A DNA stretch of 57,252 bases from Actinoplanes palleronii. Lineage in GTDB: Bacteria > Actinomycetota > Actinomycetes > Mycobacteriales > Micromonosporaceae. This document shows, one piece after another, positions 32,355-41,422 of this stretch (position 1 is the stretch's first letter; every line of letters begins with the position of its first letter). Location: positions 1 through 57,252 of the forward strand of contig NZ_BOMS01000106.1 in the NCBI RefSeq assembly GCF_016862315.1. The letters are read 5' to 3'. The notes under the pieces are model-generated. The model was not told the DNA's origin and did no database searches. It saw only the letters and a list, made by a program, of their open reading frames with translations. The position numbers were made by a program, and so were the translations under genes.

Positions 32355-32810
32355 ATGACAGACGTGCGGCTGGAGCCGATGACCGAGGATCAGTACCAGC
32401 CCTGGCGCGCCGAGGCCGAAGTCCACTACGCGGACAGTCTCGTCGGGTCGGGCCAGTCCGCCGAGGCCGCGGCCAGCACCGCCGCCGACACCTACGCGCA
32501 GCTGCTGCCGTCGGAGCAGGCCACCCCCGGCCACCACTTCTGGTACGCCTACGACGGCGAGCGCCGCGTCGGTTTCCTCTGGGTCAAGGTCACCCGCGAG
32601 ACCGCGTTCGTCTACAACGTCGCCGTGGAACAGGACGTCCGCCGGCAGGGTTACGGCCGCGCCATCATGCTGGCCGCCGAAAGCTGGTGCCACGCCAACG
32701 GCCTGACCAGAATCGGTCTGCACGTGTTCGCGCACAATGCGGGCGCGCGCGCCTTGTATGAGCAGCTCGGCTTCCACGAGACCGGCCGCAACCTGGCGAA
32801 GGAGCTCTGA
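32355..32810 (+). CDS. GNAT-family N-acetyltransferase
   Basis: A 151-aa acyltransferase from ATG 32355; no clear ribosome-binding site, so the mRNA may be leaderless. The acetyl-CoA-binding motif A is VAVEQDVRRQGYGRAIM (about 98-114: R/Q-x-x-G-x-G/A), followed by motif B NAGARALYEQLGFHETGRN. It would transfer an acetyl group from acetyl-CoA to an amine; the substrate cannot be predicted. Confidence 0.92.
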   Translation: MTDVRLEPMTEDQYQPWRAEAEVHYADSLVGSGQSAEAAASTAADTYAQLLPSEQATPGHHFWYAYDGERRVGFLWVKVTRETAFVYNVAVEQDVRRQGYGRAIMLAAESWCHANGLTRIGLHVFAHNAGARALYEQLGFHETGRNLAKEL

Positions 32811-32839
32811 CCGTCACGGCTCACCAGGTTCGGTTGTTG

Positions 32840-33795
32840 CTACGGGCGAATACCTTCCGTGCTGAGCAATGGAAGGTCAGCGCGATACCAGGTGCTGCAG
32901 ATTATGACGTGCAGGTCCGGCCCGCGGCAGGTCGATCTGGCGGCGGGCAGTTCCAAGCCGTCTGGTAGCACCAGTCGCTGTGGTGAGCCGGTCGTCACCA
33001 CGCCATCCGGGTTGATCTGAAGCCGCTGATCAGGTCGTACTCGGGGCCCGGCCCGCTGAGGAGTGCCCCGGTGCGGCCATCGATGAGAAGCCGCTGGGCA
33101 CTTCGGTACGGTGACTGACCATGGTCGGCGGCGCGCTCTCCACATGCGGAGACCAGATGGAATTCGGTATAAGCACAGGTCCAGGCCGTTTCACCGGCCA
33201 CGTTCACCGCGTAACAGTCAAAAATCTCCGGAACCGGCGGCACCGTATTACCCGGGTAGAGCCAGACTGGTCGCAGATCGTCGCTGAAACGGGCAAGACC
33301 GTGTGTTTGCGGACCACTGCCGCCCATCGCCTCGTCGAAATAACTGACCCAGATCTCACCGGTGGGGGTGGTCAGCACGTCTTCGATGGCATCGCCAAGA
33401 TCGCCTGCATGAAGCCGGTGCCCGTCAGAACTCCAGATCTCGGCATTGTTGTCGCCTTGTCGCCTCCGTGCTTGGACCAGCAGGAGTCGGCCCTCAGGAA
33501 GCGGCTGCACGAAGTGCGGCTGTAAGCACCCGTCCAGGGCTACCGAGTCGAGGGGAACCCGGCCACCGTCGTGAATCGTCACCAGCCTGCGGTGCGAGTG
33601 GTGGCGATGATTCCACACCGCCAATACTTGGTGATCCGGGCCGACGCCCACGGCCTGTGGAGTCCGTTCCCAATCCGGATCAGTCGGTGACGGGTCCAGG
33701 AATCCCGCGCGACGCAGCGGCACCACCGGCATCTGGAGTACCTGCAAGCGCCGCTGCAGGGACTTTCCATCCCGCTCACCCCTGGTTGATGGCAT
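32840..33795 (-). pseudogene. Frameshifted hypothetical gene
   Basis: The start is ATG 33795 with GGAGGA 6 bp upstream. The first frame runs 258 codons or so and ends abruptly as ...YDLISGFRSTRMAW at 32995. The other frame continues coherently from the same point as QINPDGVVTTGSPQRLVLPD and ends at 32840 with STWYRADL. A one-base loss near 33017-33022 (restoring ...GFQINPDG...) reconciles the two and gives an intact protein of about 318 aa. The protein looks like a repeat-built propeller. It is either a recent pseudogene or a sequencing error. Confidence 0.75.
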
Positions 33796-33942
33796 GGCTG
33801 TTCCTCCGGACGAGATTCCGCGCAGTCCCCAACGATCGAAAAGCACGGTGATCGTCACGTTCGGGTTGGCCGCAGCCACGCACGCCATGATGCCGGATAC
33901 ACCGGCTACTGCGAGCGAAATCAGAACGGCGCCCGCAGGCTT

Positions 33943-35058
33943 TCAGTTGGTCAGTTCGTCCAGATCGACCGCCGCGATCAATGCGGCTATCTCGGCTTCG
34001 CCGGAAAGGTCGACAGGGTGCAATGCCTTGGTCCGCCCTTTCACGTTGAGCAGGACGTCGTCGGTGACCGCGTTGAGGATCGCCGCCGAGTCGTCGTCCT
34101 GATGCCATTGCACCCGATCGAGACGGTCACGGTGGACCGTGGCGGCGAGCAGGCAGGACACCGCACGAGCACCGAACACCTCACGGCCGTCGTCACGCAG
34201 CACCGCCACCGTCGCGCGGGCCAGAGCGGGACTGACCGCGAATGCCTCCCGCACGGTCACGAGCACCTGACCACACACGTACCACTTGTAGTAGTCAGCG
34301 CGGGCAGTCTGGGTCAGCTTCTTGAACCTGACCGTGCTGGCGGTGATCTCGGGCATCTGCTCCGGGATGACGTCGTCCACCTGCGGGACCAGGACCACCA
34401 GGGACACCTCGGCACCATCAATGCCGACCGGCGCGGCAGCGGCCTCGTTGTCACCGAACGCTTCCGTGAGCGTGGCCAACACCACGTCCGGGTCATTCGC
34501 GCACAGCATTCGCCACTGCTCATCCAGTTCGTGCTGCCATTGCCCGCGTGTCGACTCCAGGACGGCATGCTGGCGGGCGACTTCGGTGACGGTCCACGCG
34601 GCCGCGTCCTGTTTCGCCTTCACTCGTGCGCTGCGCTGCAGAAGCCCGATCCCGGCGAGTGCCTGTTTCTCGTAGTGCCTGTAGATGCCGGCCCGGTCCG
34701 GGACCGGTGGCTCGGGCGCCACCGGGCGCTGAGCAGCCGGGAAGTCGGTCCGGTGAATCTGAAGAATGTGCTGCAACGACGCGTTCAGGGCCTGCGCGGT
34801 CAGCAGGCGCTCGTGCTGTTGCATCTGTCGTTGCTGGGCAAGCACCTGTTGCCGATGGCTGGCCGCCGCGCTTCCGGACGACGGTCGACGACCCCCGCCG
34901 GCCGCAGTGTAGAAGCTGACCGGACCGATCCCTGACGAGAACCCGGCCCGGCCGCCGCCGACATGAACCCGCGCTGCTCGCGGACCGACACTGGCACGTA
35001 CGCCTCGCGACGACGCACGAATACGCACGCCCGGAGCCAATTTGATGGAGAAACCCAC
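33943..35058 (-). CDS. DUF4236 domain protein
   Basis: A 371-aa protein, start GTG 35058, where the DUF4236 domain begins (GFSIKLAPGVRIRASSRGVR, then GPVSFYTAAGGG, residues 1-55). A Gln-rich coiled-coil-like stretch (about 60-100) and a long alpha/beta region follow, with no recognised catalytic motif. The role of DUF4236 is unknown. The frame remains open after the stop with a hydrophobic stretch (see findings). Confidence 0.8.
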   Translation of the reverse strand: MGFSIKLAPGVRIRASSRGVRASVGPRAARVHVGGGRAGFSSGIGPVSFYTAAGGGRRPSSGSAAASHRQQVLAQQRQMQQHERLLTAQALNASLQHILQIHRTDFPAAQRPVAPEPPVPDRAGIYRHYEKQALAGIGLLQRSARVKAKQDAAAWTVTEVARQHAVLESTRGQWQHELDEQWRMLCANDPDVVLATLTEAFGDNEAAAAPVGIDGAEVSLVVLVPQVDDVIPEQMPEITASTVRFKKLTQTARADYYKWYVCGQVLVTVREAFAVSPALARATVAVLRDDGREVFGARAVSCLLAATVHRDRLDRVQWHQDDDSAAILNAVTDDVLLNVKGRTKALHPVDLSGEAEIAALIAAVDLDELTN

Positions 35059-35250
35059 CCGGGCACGATAGACACACCGGCGCGATGGACTGATCCGCCG
35101 ACCGGATAGCGACACCTCCCCGATCTACGAGGCGATTGCTCCGGTAGTCGGATTGCGGCGGCGTCGCTATTGGAGTGCCGAATAGTCGTTGTTCGAGGGT
35201 GCCCGATCGGCTACTTACCGCGGATCCGGACAGTCGGACATACTCCGCCC

Positions 35251-36000
35251 GTGACGCAGCCTCCTCAAGATCCCTGGGCGCAGTCCGGTGTCCCAGACCA
35301 ATACCCGCACGGCCCGTATTCCGCGCTCCCTCCGCCCGGCATCACTCCGCCGCCGCAGCCTCACTATGGCCCGCAGGCATTCGGGCCAACCGGCTTTCCG
35401 CCGCCCTATCCGACAACCGTGCTGCCGGTTTCCCCGAGGCCGCCCTCCCGGTGGAAGCGATGGCACAAGATCAGCCTTGGCGTGATCGGCGCTCTGCTGC
35501 TGTTCTTCTGCGGGATCGCCCTCTTCGCTCCGGACTCGGAGACGCCGAAGAAGGCCGCGGATCCCGGAGCAGCCCCGGCGATCGCGCAACCGGTGACCGC
35601 CACCGCGTCGCCGTCAACCGCGGCAGCCGCACCGGTTCGCAGCAGCGTCGCACCGACATCGAAGTCGCCGGCACCGAAACCCAAGCCGGTCTCCTACACC
35701 GACTGCGACGACGTCGAGGCGGCCGGCAAGGCTCCGATCCGCAAGGGGCAGGCGGGCTTTCAGAAGAAGTTCGACCTCGACGGGGACGGTGAAGGCTGCG
35801 AGGTGAACGGCGACGACGATCCCCTCCTTCAGGACGATGAGGACCAGGACAGCGAACCTGACGAGGACGCCGGCACCGATCCGCGGTTCTCGTCCTGCGC
35901 GAAAGCCAACGCCGCAGGCTACGGCCCCTACCGCGAGGGTTCAGATCCCGAGTACGACTGGTACCAGGACCGCGACGGCGACGGCGAGGTCTGCGAGTAG
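35251..36000 (+). CDS. Excalibur calcium-binding-domain membrane protein
   Basis: A 249-aa protein from GTG 35251. A Pro-rich cytosolic N-terminus (1-68) precedes one transmembrane helix (about 72-93, ISLGVIGALLLFFCGIALF), a Pro/Ala/Ser/Thr linker and two Excalibur domains at the C-terminus (about 148-186 and 212-249), each with the DxDxDGxxCE loop (DLDGDGEGCE, DRDGDGEVCE) and paired cysteines. It is expected to face outwards and bind calcium. An acidic spacer separates the domains. Confidence 0.9.
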   Translation: MTQPPQDPWAQSGVPDQYPHGPYSALPPPGITPPPQPHYGPQAFGPTGFPPPYPTTVLPVSPRPPSRWKRWHKISLGVIGALLLFFCGIALFAPDSETPKKAADPGAAPAIAQPVTATASPSTAAAAPVRSSVAPTSKSPAPKPKPVSYTDCDDVEAAGKAPIRKGQAGFQKKFDLDGDGEGCEVNGDDDPLLQDDEDQDSEPDEDAGTDPRFSSCAKANAAGYGPYREGSDPEYDWYQDRDGDGEVCE

Positions 36001-36088
36001 CCGAAGAACATCGACATCGGGGCACCACGGACGGCGAACACGTCTACTGTGGCCCGAACACCTGCCGAACGGCGGCCCGGCAGCGACG

Positions 36089-36208
36089 ATGCAGTCCGAG
36101 CTGACTGCCCTGTTCGGCGCGCCCGCCCAGGTGACCGACGTCGAGCCGTGCGAGCGCGTCGGCATCAGCGCCGAATTGCACCAGGTGATCGGCCGGCGCC
36201 GCATCTGA
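36089..36208 (+). CDS. Very short ORF or gene remnant
   Basis: A 39-codon frame (MQSELTALFGAPAQVTDVEP...) with excellent GC3 codon use ends at 36208 facing mftG. There is no clear ribosome-binding site. It may be a tiny gene or the tail of a decayed one; no homologue comes to mind. Confidence 0.3.
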   Translation: MQSELTALFGAPAQVTDVEPCERVGISAELHQVIGRRRI

Positions 36209-36217
36209 GCCGGGAGG

Positions 36218-37738
36218 TCAGGCCTCCTCGAGCCGGATGGCGTCGGCGATCAGTTCGCCGATCAGGACTGCGGTGGCGGCCGGGCCTCGGTGTGGTGCGT
36301 CGGGCAGCAGCGCGGTGTCGGCGATCCGCAGGCCGGTGACTCCGTGCACCCGGCCGTACTGGTCGGCGACGCCGGGGGCCGGGCCGTCGGGCGGGCCCAT
36401 CGGGGCGGTGCCGCAGGTGTGCTGGGCCGTGCCGAGATGGCTCCGGATCCAGTTGTCCAGGTGCTGATCGTCGCGCAGGGTCGCGGGCGACGGCCCGAGC
36501 AGCTGACCCGGCATCGGCATGCTGGCCACGATCTCGGCGGTGACCCGCACCGCCTCGCGCAGGCGGCCGAGGCTGGCCGGCGACTGCAGGTAGCCGTAGT
36601 CGATGACGGGGACCTGGTCCGGGTCGGCCGAGCGTAGGCGCAGCGTGCCGATCGGGCTCGGCGTCTGATCGGCGACCAGGAAGGCCAGCGGGCCGCCGGG
36701 CTGCGCGGTGGCGCCGGTCAGCGTCGCCATCGGGGTCAGTGACTGCAGGACCTCCAGGTCGCCCGGGCCGCCAACGGCGGCCGCACTCGAGTTCAGGTGC
36801 AGGCAGCCGCCGAGCCAGGAGCCGTCGGGAGGTCCGAGGTCGTCGCGGGGCTGCCACTGCAGCACGAGCTGGGGATGGTCGCTGAACCGGGCGCCGACGG
36901 CGGGGGCGTCCCGGACGACCGGGATGCCCAGGCGCTCGAGGTCGGCGCGCGGTCCGATCCCGGAGAGCAACAGCAGCTGCGCGGTGGCGAAGGCGCCGGC
37001 GCTGAGCACGACCGCGCGGGCCGCGACGACGCCGTACGGGGTGACGACGCCGGTGACACGACCCCGCTCGGTGCGGATGCGGGTGGCCCGGCACCCTCCG
37101 ATCACGGTCAGGTGGGGGCGGGCCCGGACGTCGGCGGACAGGTACGCCAGGCCGGTGTTGTACCGGATCCCGGAGTCGACGTTGCCGGGCACCGGGCCGA
37201 AGCCGGGGCGGCCCGGGCCGTTCTTGTCCGGCTCCCACGGGAAGCCGAGGGCCTCGGCACCGCGGCGGAACGCGGCGGCCGCGGGATGCTCCAGACTGGA
37301 CCGGCGGATCGGCATCGGCCCGTCGTGGCCGTGCAGGTCGCCGGTGGGATGGTCGAGGTCCGACTCCAGGCGGCGCAGCAACGGCAGCACGCGATCGTAG
37401 GTCCAGGCCGGGTTGCCCGGCTGCGACCAGCGGGTGAAGTCCTCCGGGCGGGCGCGGATGAAGTAGCCGCCGTTGACCGTCGTGGACCCGCCGAGGATCC
37501 GGCCGCGGAGCACGTGCCAGTCCCGGCCGGGTGTCAGGGTCACCGGGTAGCTGACCGTGGCCGGGTGGCCGGGCTGCGCGCCGGGGACACCGCGCGCGTC
37601 GAGCATTTCCGGGGCGATCTCCACGGCGCCGGCTTCGAGCAGGACGACGCTCCGGCCGGGGTCCTCACTGAGCCGGGCCGCGAGGACGGCGCCGGCGGCA
37701 CCTGCACCGATCACGACGACGTCAGCAGGTTCGGGCAC
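36218..37738 (-). CDS. mftG: Mycofactocin-system GMC oxidoreductase MftG
   Basis: A 506-aa FAD enzyme. GTG 37738 was chosen (GGAAG 7 bp upstream, FAD motif VVVIGAGAAGAVLAARLSE starting at residue 7). GMC signatures: GGSTTVNGGYFIRARPEDF near residue 90 and a C-terminal QHTCGTAPMGP with its conserved His, then GPAATAVLIGELIAD. In mycobacteria MftG reoxidises mycofactocinol and passes electrons to the respiratory chain. It diverges from mftA, and the candidate MftR operator lies between them, 17 bp upstream of this start. Confidence 0.9.
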   Translation of the reverse strand: MPEPADVVVIGAGAAGAVLAARLSEDPGRSVVLLEAGAVEIAPEMLDARGVPGAQPGHPATVSYPVTLTPGRDWHVLRGRILGGSTTVNGGYFIRARPEDFTRWSQPGNPAWTYDRVLPLLRRLESDLDHPTGDLHGHDGPMPIRRSSLEHPAAAAFRRGAEALGFPWEPDKNGPGRPGFGPVPGNVDSGIRYNTGLAYLSADVRARPHLTVIGGCRATRIRTERGRVTGVVTPYGVVAARAVVLSAGAFATAQLLLLSGIGPRADLERLGIPVVRDAPAVGARFSDHPQLVLQWQPRDDLGPPDGSWLGGCLHLNSSAAAVGGPGDLEVLQSLTPMATLTGATAQPGGPLAFLVADQTPSPIGTLRLRSADPDQVPVIDYGYLQSPASLGRLREAVRVTAEIVASMPMPGQLLGPSPATLRDDQHLDNWIRSHLGTAQHTCGTAPMGPPDGPAPGVADQYGRVHGVTGLRIADTALLPDAPHRGPAATAVLIGELIADAIRLEEA

Positions 37739-37754
37739 GTCCACACTTCCATTT

Positions 37755-37769
37755 TGGCACCGCATGCCA
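37755..37769. promoter_or_regulatory. Candidate MftR operator 1
   Basis: TGGCACCGCATGCCA (arms TGGCAC/ATGCCA) preceded by ATTT and followed by TTA. It shares 13 of 15 core bases and the flanks with the site at 44756-44770. It lies in the mftG/mftA divergent region. Confidence 0.65.
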
Positions 37770-37870
37770 TTAGTCTCGAAGCCAGCCCATGGCCGGCGTG
37801 TCGCCACTAGCGTCGGGTCATCGCCACCCGGTGCGACTCCAGGGAGTCCGCCCAGGCAGAGGAGGAAATC

Positions 37871-37999
37871 ATGGATGAGCAGAAGACTGCCGACAACCCC
37901 GCCGAGACCGTCGTCGAGCAGGTTCCGGCCGACAATCTGATCGAGGCCGACGACCTGGTCGAAGAGGTCTCGATCGACGGCATGTGCGGCGTCTACTAA
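37871..37999 (+). CDS. mftA: Mycofactocin precursor peptide MftA
   Basis: A 42-aa ribosomal peptide with AGGAGG-type site just before ATG 37871. It ends with the invariant core EEVSIDGMCGVY; the terminal Val-Tyr is oxidatively decarboxylated and cross-linked by MftC, then released by MftE. The leader is acidic, as in mycobacterial MftA, and is bound by MftB. It is first in mftABCDEF. Confidence 0.97.
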   Translation: MDEQKTADNPAETVVEQVPADNLIEADDLVEEVSIDGMCGVY

Positions 38000-38009
38000 G
38001 CGCTGCGCC

Positions 38010-38306
38010 ATGCCCACCGCAACGGTTTTCGACCTGGACCGCGCCTGGGACCTGCACCCGCAGGTCTCGGTGCGGCCCGAGCCCTTCGGCGCGCTGCTCT
38101 ACCACTTCGGCACCCGCAAGCTGTCCTTCCTCAAGGACCGCGGACTGCTCGCCGTCGTGCAGGCGCTCGCGACCGCACCGACCGCCCGCGCCGCCTGCCA
38201 GGACGCCGGCGTCGGCGCCGACGACATCCCCCGCTACGCCCGAGCGCTGACCGTGCTCGCCCGGTCGTCCATGCTGCTCGAAAGGAGCCCCGCCGATGAC
38301 CATTGA
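38010..38306 (+). CDS. mftB: Mycofactocin peptide chaperone MftB
   Basis: A 98-aa RiPP-recognition-element protein that binds the MftA leader and presents it to MftC. The family signature FDLDRAWDLHPQVSVRPEPF, then FGALLYHFGTRKLSFLK, is plain. It starts 10 bp after mftA and overlaps mftC by 11 bp. Confidence 0.95.
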   Translation: MPTATVFDLDRAWDLHPQVSVRPEPFGALLYHFGTRKLSFLKDRGLLAVVQALATAPTARAACQDAGVGADDIPRYARALTVLARSSMLLERSPADDH

Positions 38307-39525
38307 GCTGCAAGCGCCGCCGGCCCGCACCGAACGCCTGGTAGATCTGTTCGAGTACGGTCTCGACGCCCCGATCTGCCTGACCTGGGAACTCACCTAC
38401 GCCTGCAACCTGTCCTGCACGCACTGCCTGTCCAGCTCCGGCCGGCGCGACCCGCGGGAACTGAGCACCGAGCAGGCCAAGGCCGTCATCGACGAGCTGG
38501 AGGCCATGCAGGTCTTCTACGTCAACATCGGCGGTGGCGAGCCGACCGTGCGCCCGGACTTCTGGGAGCTGCTCGACTACGCCACCGAGCACCACGTCGG
38601 CGTCAAGTTCTCCACCAACGGCGTCCGGATCACTCCGCAGGTCGCCGCTCGCCTGGCCGCCAACGACTACGTCGACGTGCAGATCTCGCTCGACGGTGCG
38701 ACCGCCGAGGTGAACGACGCGGTCCGGGGCCGGGGCTCCTACGACATGGCGATGCGGGCGATGGCCAACCTGGCCGAGGCCGGCATGACGAACTTCAAAC
38801 TGTCGGTGGTGTGCACCCGGCACAACATCGCCCAGCTGGACGAGTTCAAGCAGATCGCCGACCGGTACGGCGCCCAGCTGCGGCTGACCCGGCTGCGCCC
38901 GTCCGGCCGCGGCGCCGACGTCTGGGACGACCTGCACCCGCTGCCGCACCAGCAGCGCGAACTCTACGACTGGCTGGTCGCCAACGGTGACCAGGTGCTG
39001 ACCGGCGACTCGTTCTTCCACCTGTCGGCGTTCGGCGAGGCGCTGCCCGGGCTCAACCTGTGCGGCGCGGGCCGGGTGGTGTGCCTGATCGACCCGATCG
39101 GCGACGTGTACGCCTGCCCGTTCGCCATCCACGACGAGTTCCTGGCCGGCAACGTGCTCGGCACGGGCGGCTTCGCCGGGGTGTGGCGCCACTCGCCGCT
39201 GTTCCTGCAGCTGCGCGAGCCGCAGCAGGGTGGCGCGTGCAGCTCGTGCGCGTTCTTCGACACCTGCAAGGGCGGGTGCATGGCAGCCAAGTTCTTCACC
39301 GGGCTGCCCCTGGACGGGCCGGACCCGGAATGCGTGCAGGGCTACGGCGAGGCGTTGCTGGCCGGGGTCCGCGGTGAGGTGCCGCGCCCGTCCGGGGACC
39401 ACTCGCATCGCACCGCGCCGGCGAAGCGTCCGGTGAGTGTCACCATCTCCCGGCGCGACGACCTGGCGCGCCCGCCGGTCAGCTTCTGCGAGGAGTCACC
39501 GCTGGCCGGTGCGGATCTGCGCTGA
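38296..39525 (+). CDS. mftC: Mycofactocin radical SAM maturase MftC
   Basis: A 409-aa radical SAM/SPASM enzyme that performs the two-step decarboxylation and cyclisation of the Val-Tyr end of MftA. The SAM-cluster motif CNLSCTHC (Cys37, Cys41, Cys44) is present, followed by the GGGEP motif near residue 79. The C-terminal SPASM domain has auxiliary-cluster cysteines in CGAGRVVCLID, YACPF and CSSCAFFDTCKGGCM (about 255-335). A Ser/Arg-rich tail closes the protein. The start lies inside mftB and the stop overlaps mftD (TGATG), so translation is coupled. Confidence 0.96.
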   Translation: MTIELQAPPARTERLVDLFEYGLDAPICLTWELTYACNLSCTHCLSSSGRRDPRELSTEQAKAVIDELEAMQVFYVNIGGGEPTVRPDFWELLDYATEHHVGVKFSTNGVRITPQVAARLAANDYVDVQISLDGATAEVNDAVRGRGSYDMAMRAMANLAEAGMTNFKLSVVCTRHNIAQLDEFKQIADRYGAQLRLTRLRPSGRGADVWDDLHPLPHQQRELYDWLVANGDQVLTGDSFFHLSAFGEALPGLNLCGAGRVVCLIDPIGDVYACPFAIHDEFLAGNVLGTGGFAGVWRHSPLFLQLREPQQGGACSSCAFFDTCKGGCMAAKFFTGLPLDGPDPECVQGYGEALLAGVRGEVPRPSGDHSHRTAPAKRPVSVTISRRDDLARPPVSFCEESPLAGADLR

Positions 39526-40706
39526 TGCTGCGCAACCCGTGGTTCGAGACGGTCGCGGAGGCGCAACGGCGGGCCCGGCGGCGCCTGCCGTACGCGGTGT
39601 ACGGCGCGCTGCTGGCCGGGTCGGAACGCGGCAGCACGGTCGCCGACAACGTCGCCGCGTTCGGTGAGCTGGGCTTCGCACCCCGGGTGGTCGGCCATCA
39701 CCCGAAGCGGGACCTGAGCACCACCGTGCTGGGGATGCCGACCGCCATGCCGGTGCTGATCTCGCCGACCGGGGTGCAGGCCGCGCACCCGGACGGCGAG
39801 GTCGCGGTCGCCCGGGCCGCCGCCACCCGGGGCGTGATCATGGGGTTGAGCTCGTTCGCGTCCCAGCCGGTCGAAGCAGTGGTCGCGGCCAACCCGGCCA
39901 CCGCGTTCCAGATCTACTGGAGCGGCGGGCGCGACACGATCGTGCAGCGGATGGAACGGGCCCGATCCGCCGGGTGCACGGCACTGATCGTCACCCTGGA
40001 CTGGTCGTTCTCGCACGGCCGGGACTGGGGCAGCCCGACGATCCCGGAGCGGGTCGACCTGCGGACCATGCTGCGGATGGCACCGGACGTGCTGCCGCAT
40101 CCCGGCTGGCTGTGGCGGTTCGCGCGGGCCGGGCGGCTGCCGGACCTGACCACGCCGAACATGCGCCAGCCCGGCGGTGGGGTGCCGACGTTCTTCGGCG
40201 CGTACCGGGAATGGCAGGAGTCGACGCCGCCGACCTGGGCGGACATCGCCTGGCTGGCCCGGCAGTGGGGCGGGCCGGTGCTACTCAAGGGCGTCAGCCG
40301 GGTCGACGACGCGCGGCGCGCGGTGGACGCGGGCGTCACCGCACTGTCGGTCTCCAACCACGGCGGCAACAACCTCGACACCACCCCGGCGACCATCCGG
40401 CTGCTGCCGTCGATCGCCGAGGCGGTGGGTGACCAGGTCGAGGTGCTGCTCGACGGCGGGATCCGGCGCGGCGGCGACGTGGCCAAGGCCCTCGCCCTGG
40501 GCGCGCGGGCGGTGCTGATCGGCCGGGCGTACCTATGGGGGCTGGCCGCGAACGGGCAGGCCGGCGTCGAGAACGTGCTCGACATCCTGCGCGGCGGGCT
40601 GGACTCGGCGGTCCTCGGCCTCGGGCACGCCTCGACCGACGAGTTGGGGCCGGACGACCTGGCCGTCCCCGACGGCTTCACCCGTACGCTCGGTGGAACC
40701 CGGTGA
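39525..40706 (+). CDS. mftD: Pre-mycofactocin synthase MftD
   Basis: A 393-aa FMN enzyme of the alpha-hydroxy-acid dehydrogenase fold; it oxidatively deaminates the released cyclised dipeptide to pre-mycofactocin. Family motifs: PVLISPTGVQAAHPDGEVAV near residue 75, the SVSNHGGNNLD catalytic His motif near 275 and the FMN-phosphate loop VLLDGGIRRGGDVAKALALG near 306. It closes with the mycobacterial-type GFTRTLG tail. Start and stop overlap both neighbours. A second copy is at 43536. Confidence 0.95.
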   Translation: MLRNPWFETVAEAQRRARRRLPYAVYGALLAGSERGSTVADNVAAFGELGFAPRVVGHHPKRDLSTTVLGMPTAMPVLISPTGVQAAHPDGEVAVARAAATRGVIMGLSSFASQPVEAVVAANPATAFQIYWSGGRDTIVQRMERARSAGCTALIVTLDWSFSHGRDWGSPTIPERVDLRTMLRMAPDVLPHPGWLWRFARAGRLPDLTTPNMRQPGGGVPTFFGAYREWQESTPPTWADIAWLARQWGGPVLLKGVSRVDDARRAVDAGVTALSVSNHGGNNLDTTPATIRLLPSIAEAVGDQVEVLLDGGIRRGGDVAKALALGARAVLIGRAYLWGLAANGQAGVENVLDILRGGLDSAVLGLGHASTDELGPDDLAVPDGFTRTLGGTR

Positions 40707-41422
40707 TGAGCGAGCTGGCTCGCGCCGTGTGGCCCGATGTGCCGACGGCGCGTGCGTTGGTCCTGGTCCCGGTGGGTTCCACCGAGCAGCATGGCCCGCA
40801 CCTCCCGCTGACGACGGACACCGTGATCGCCCGGGCCGTCGCCACCGGTGCGGCCGCGCTCCTGCCCGGTGCGCTGGTCACGCCGGCCATCGCGTTCGGC
40901 AACAGCGGGGAGCACGCGGGTTTCCCCGGGACGATCTCCATCGGGCACGAGGCGCTGCGGTTCGTGCTCATCGAGACGGTACGGTCGCTGGCGCTGTGGG
41001 CCGGGCGGGTGGTCTTCGTCAACGGTCACGGCGGCAACGTGCGCACCCTCGACGCGGCGGTCACCATGCTGCGGGCCGAGGGGCACCACGTCGCGTGGAC
41101 GCCCTGCGTGTTCCCCGGCGCCGACGCGCACGCCGGCCGGGCCGAGACGTCGGTGCTGCTGCATCTGGCCCCGGACGAGGTCCGCCTGGCCGCTGCGGCC
41201 GCCGGCGACACCCGGCCGCTGGCCGACCTGCTGCCGGACCTGATCACCGGCGGCGTGCGGTCGGTCGCCCCGAACGGCGTGCTCGGCGACCCGGCCGGCG
41301 CGTCGGCGCACGAAGGCCGGCTGCTGATGGACGCGCTGGTCGACCAGACCGCCCGCCGCATCGACCGGTTCACCCCCGACACCCGCGGAAGACTGACGGC
41401 CGTGGAGGCGACATCCGCATGA
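40706..41422 (+). CDS. mftE: Mycofactocin peptidase MftE (creatininase family)
   Basis: A 238-aa metal-dependent amidohydrolase that cuts the modified C-terminal dipeptide from MftA. Metal-ligand motifs of the creatininase family are visible: VPVGSTEQHGPHLPLTTDT near residue 21, NGHGGN near 110 and DAHAGRAETS near 138. The ATG at 40706 shares its A with the mftD stop; the gene ends in an ATGA overlap with mftF. Confidence 0.95.
   Translation: MSELARAVWPDVPTARALVLVPVGSTEQHGPHLPLTTDTVIARAVATGAAALLPGALVTPAIAFGNSGEHAGFPGTISIGHEALRFVLIETVRSLALWAGRVVFVNGHGGNVRTLDAAVTMLRAEGHHVAWTPCVFPGADAHAGRAETSVLLHLAPDEVRLAAAAAGDTRPLADLLPDLITGGVRSVAPNGVLGDPAGASAHEGRLLMDALVDQTARRIDRFTPDTRGRLTAVEATSA

Noticed and set aside
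33000..33025. Programmed ribosomal frameshifting in the gene at 32840-33795
   Set aside because: No slippery heptamer or downstream pseudoknot is visible; a point indel is the simpler explanation.
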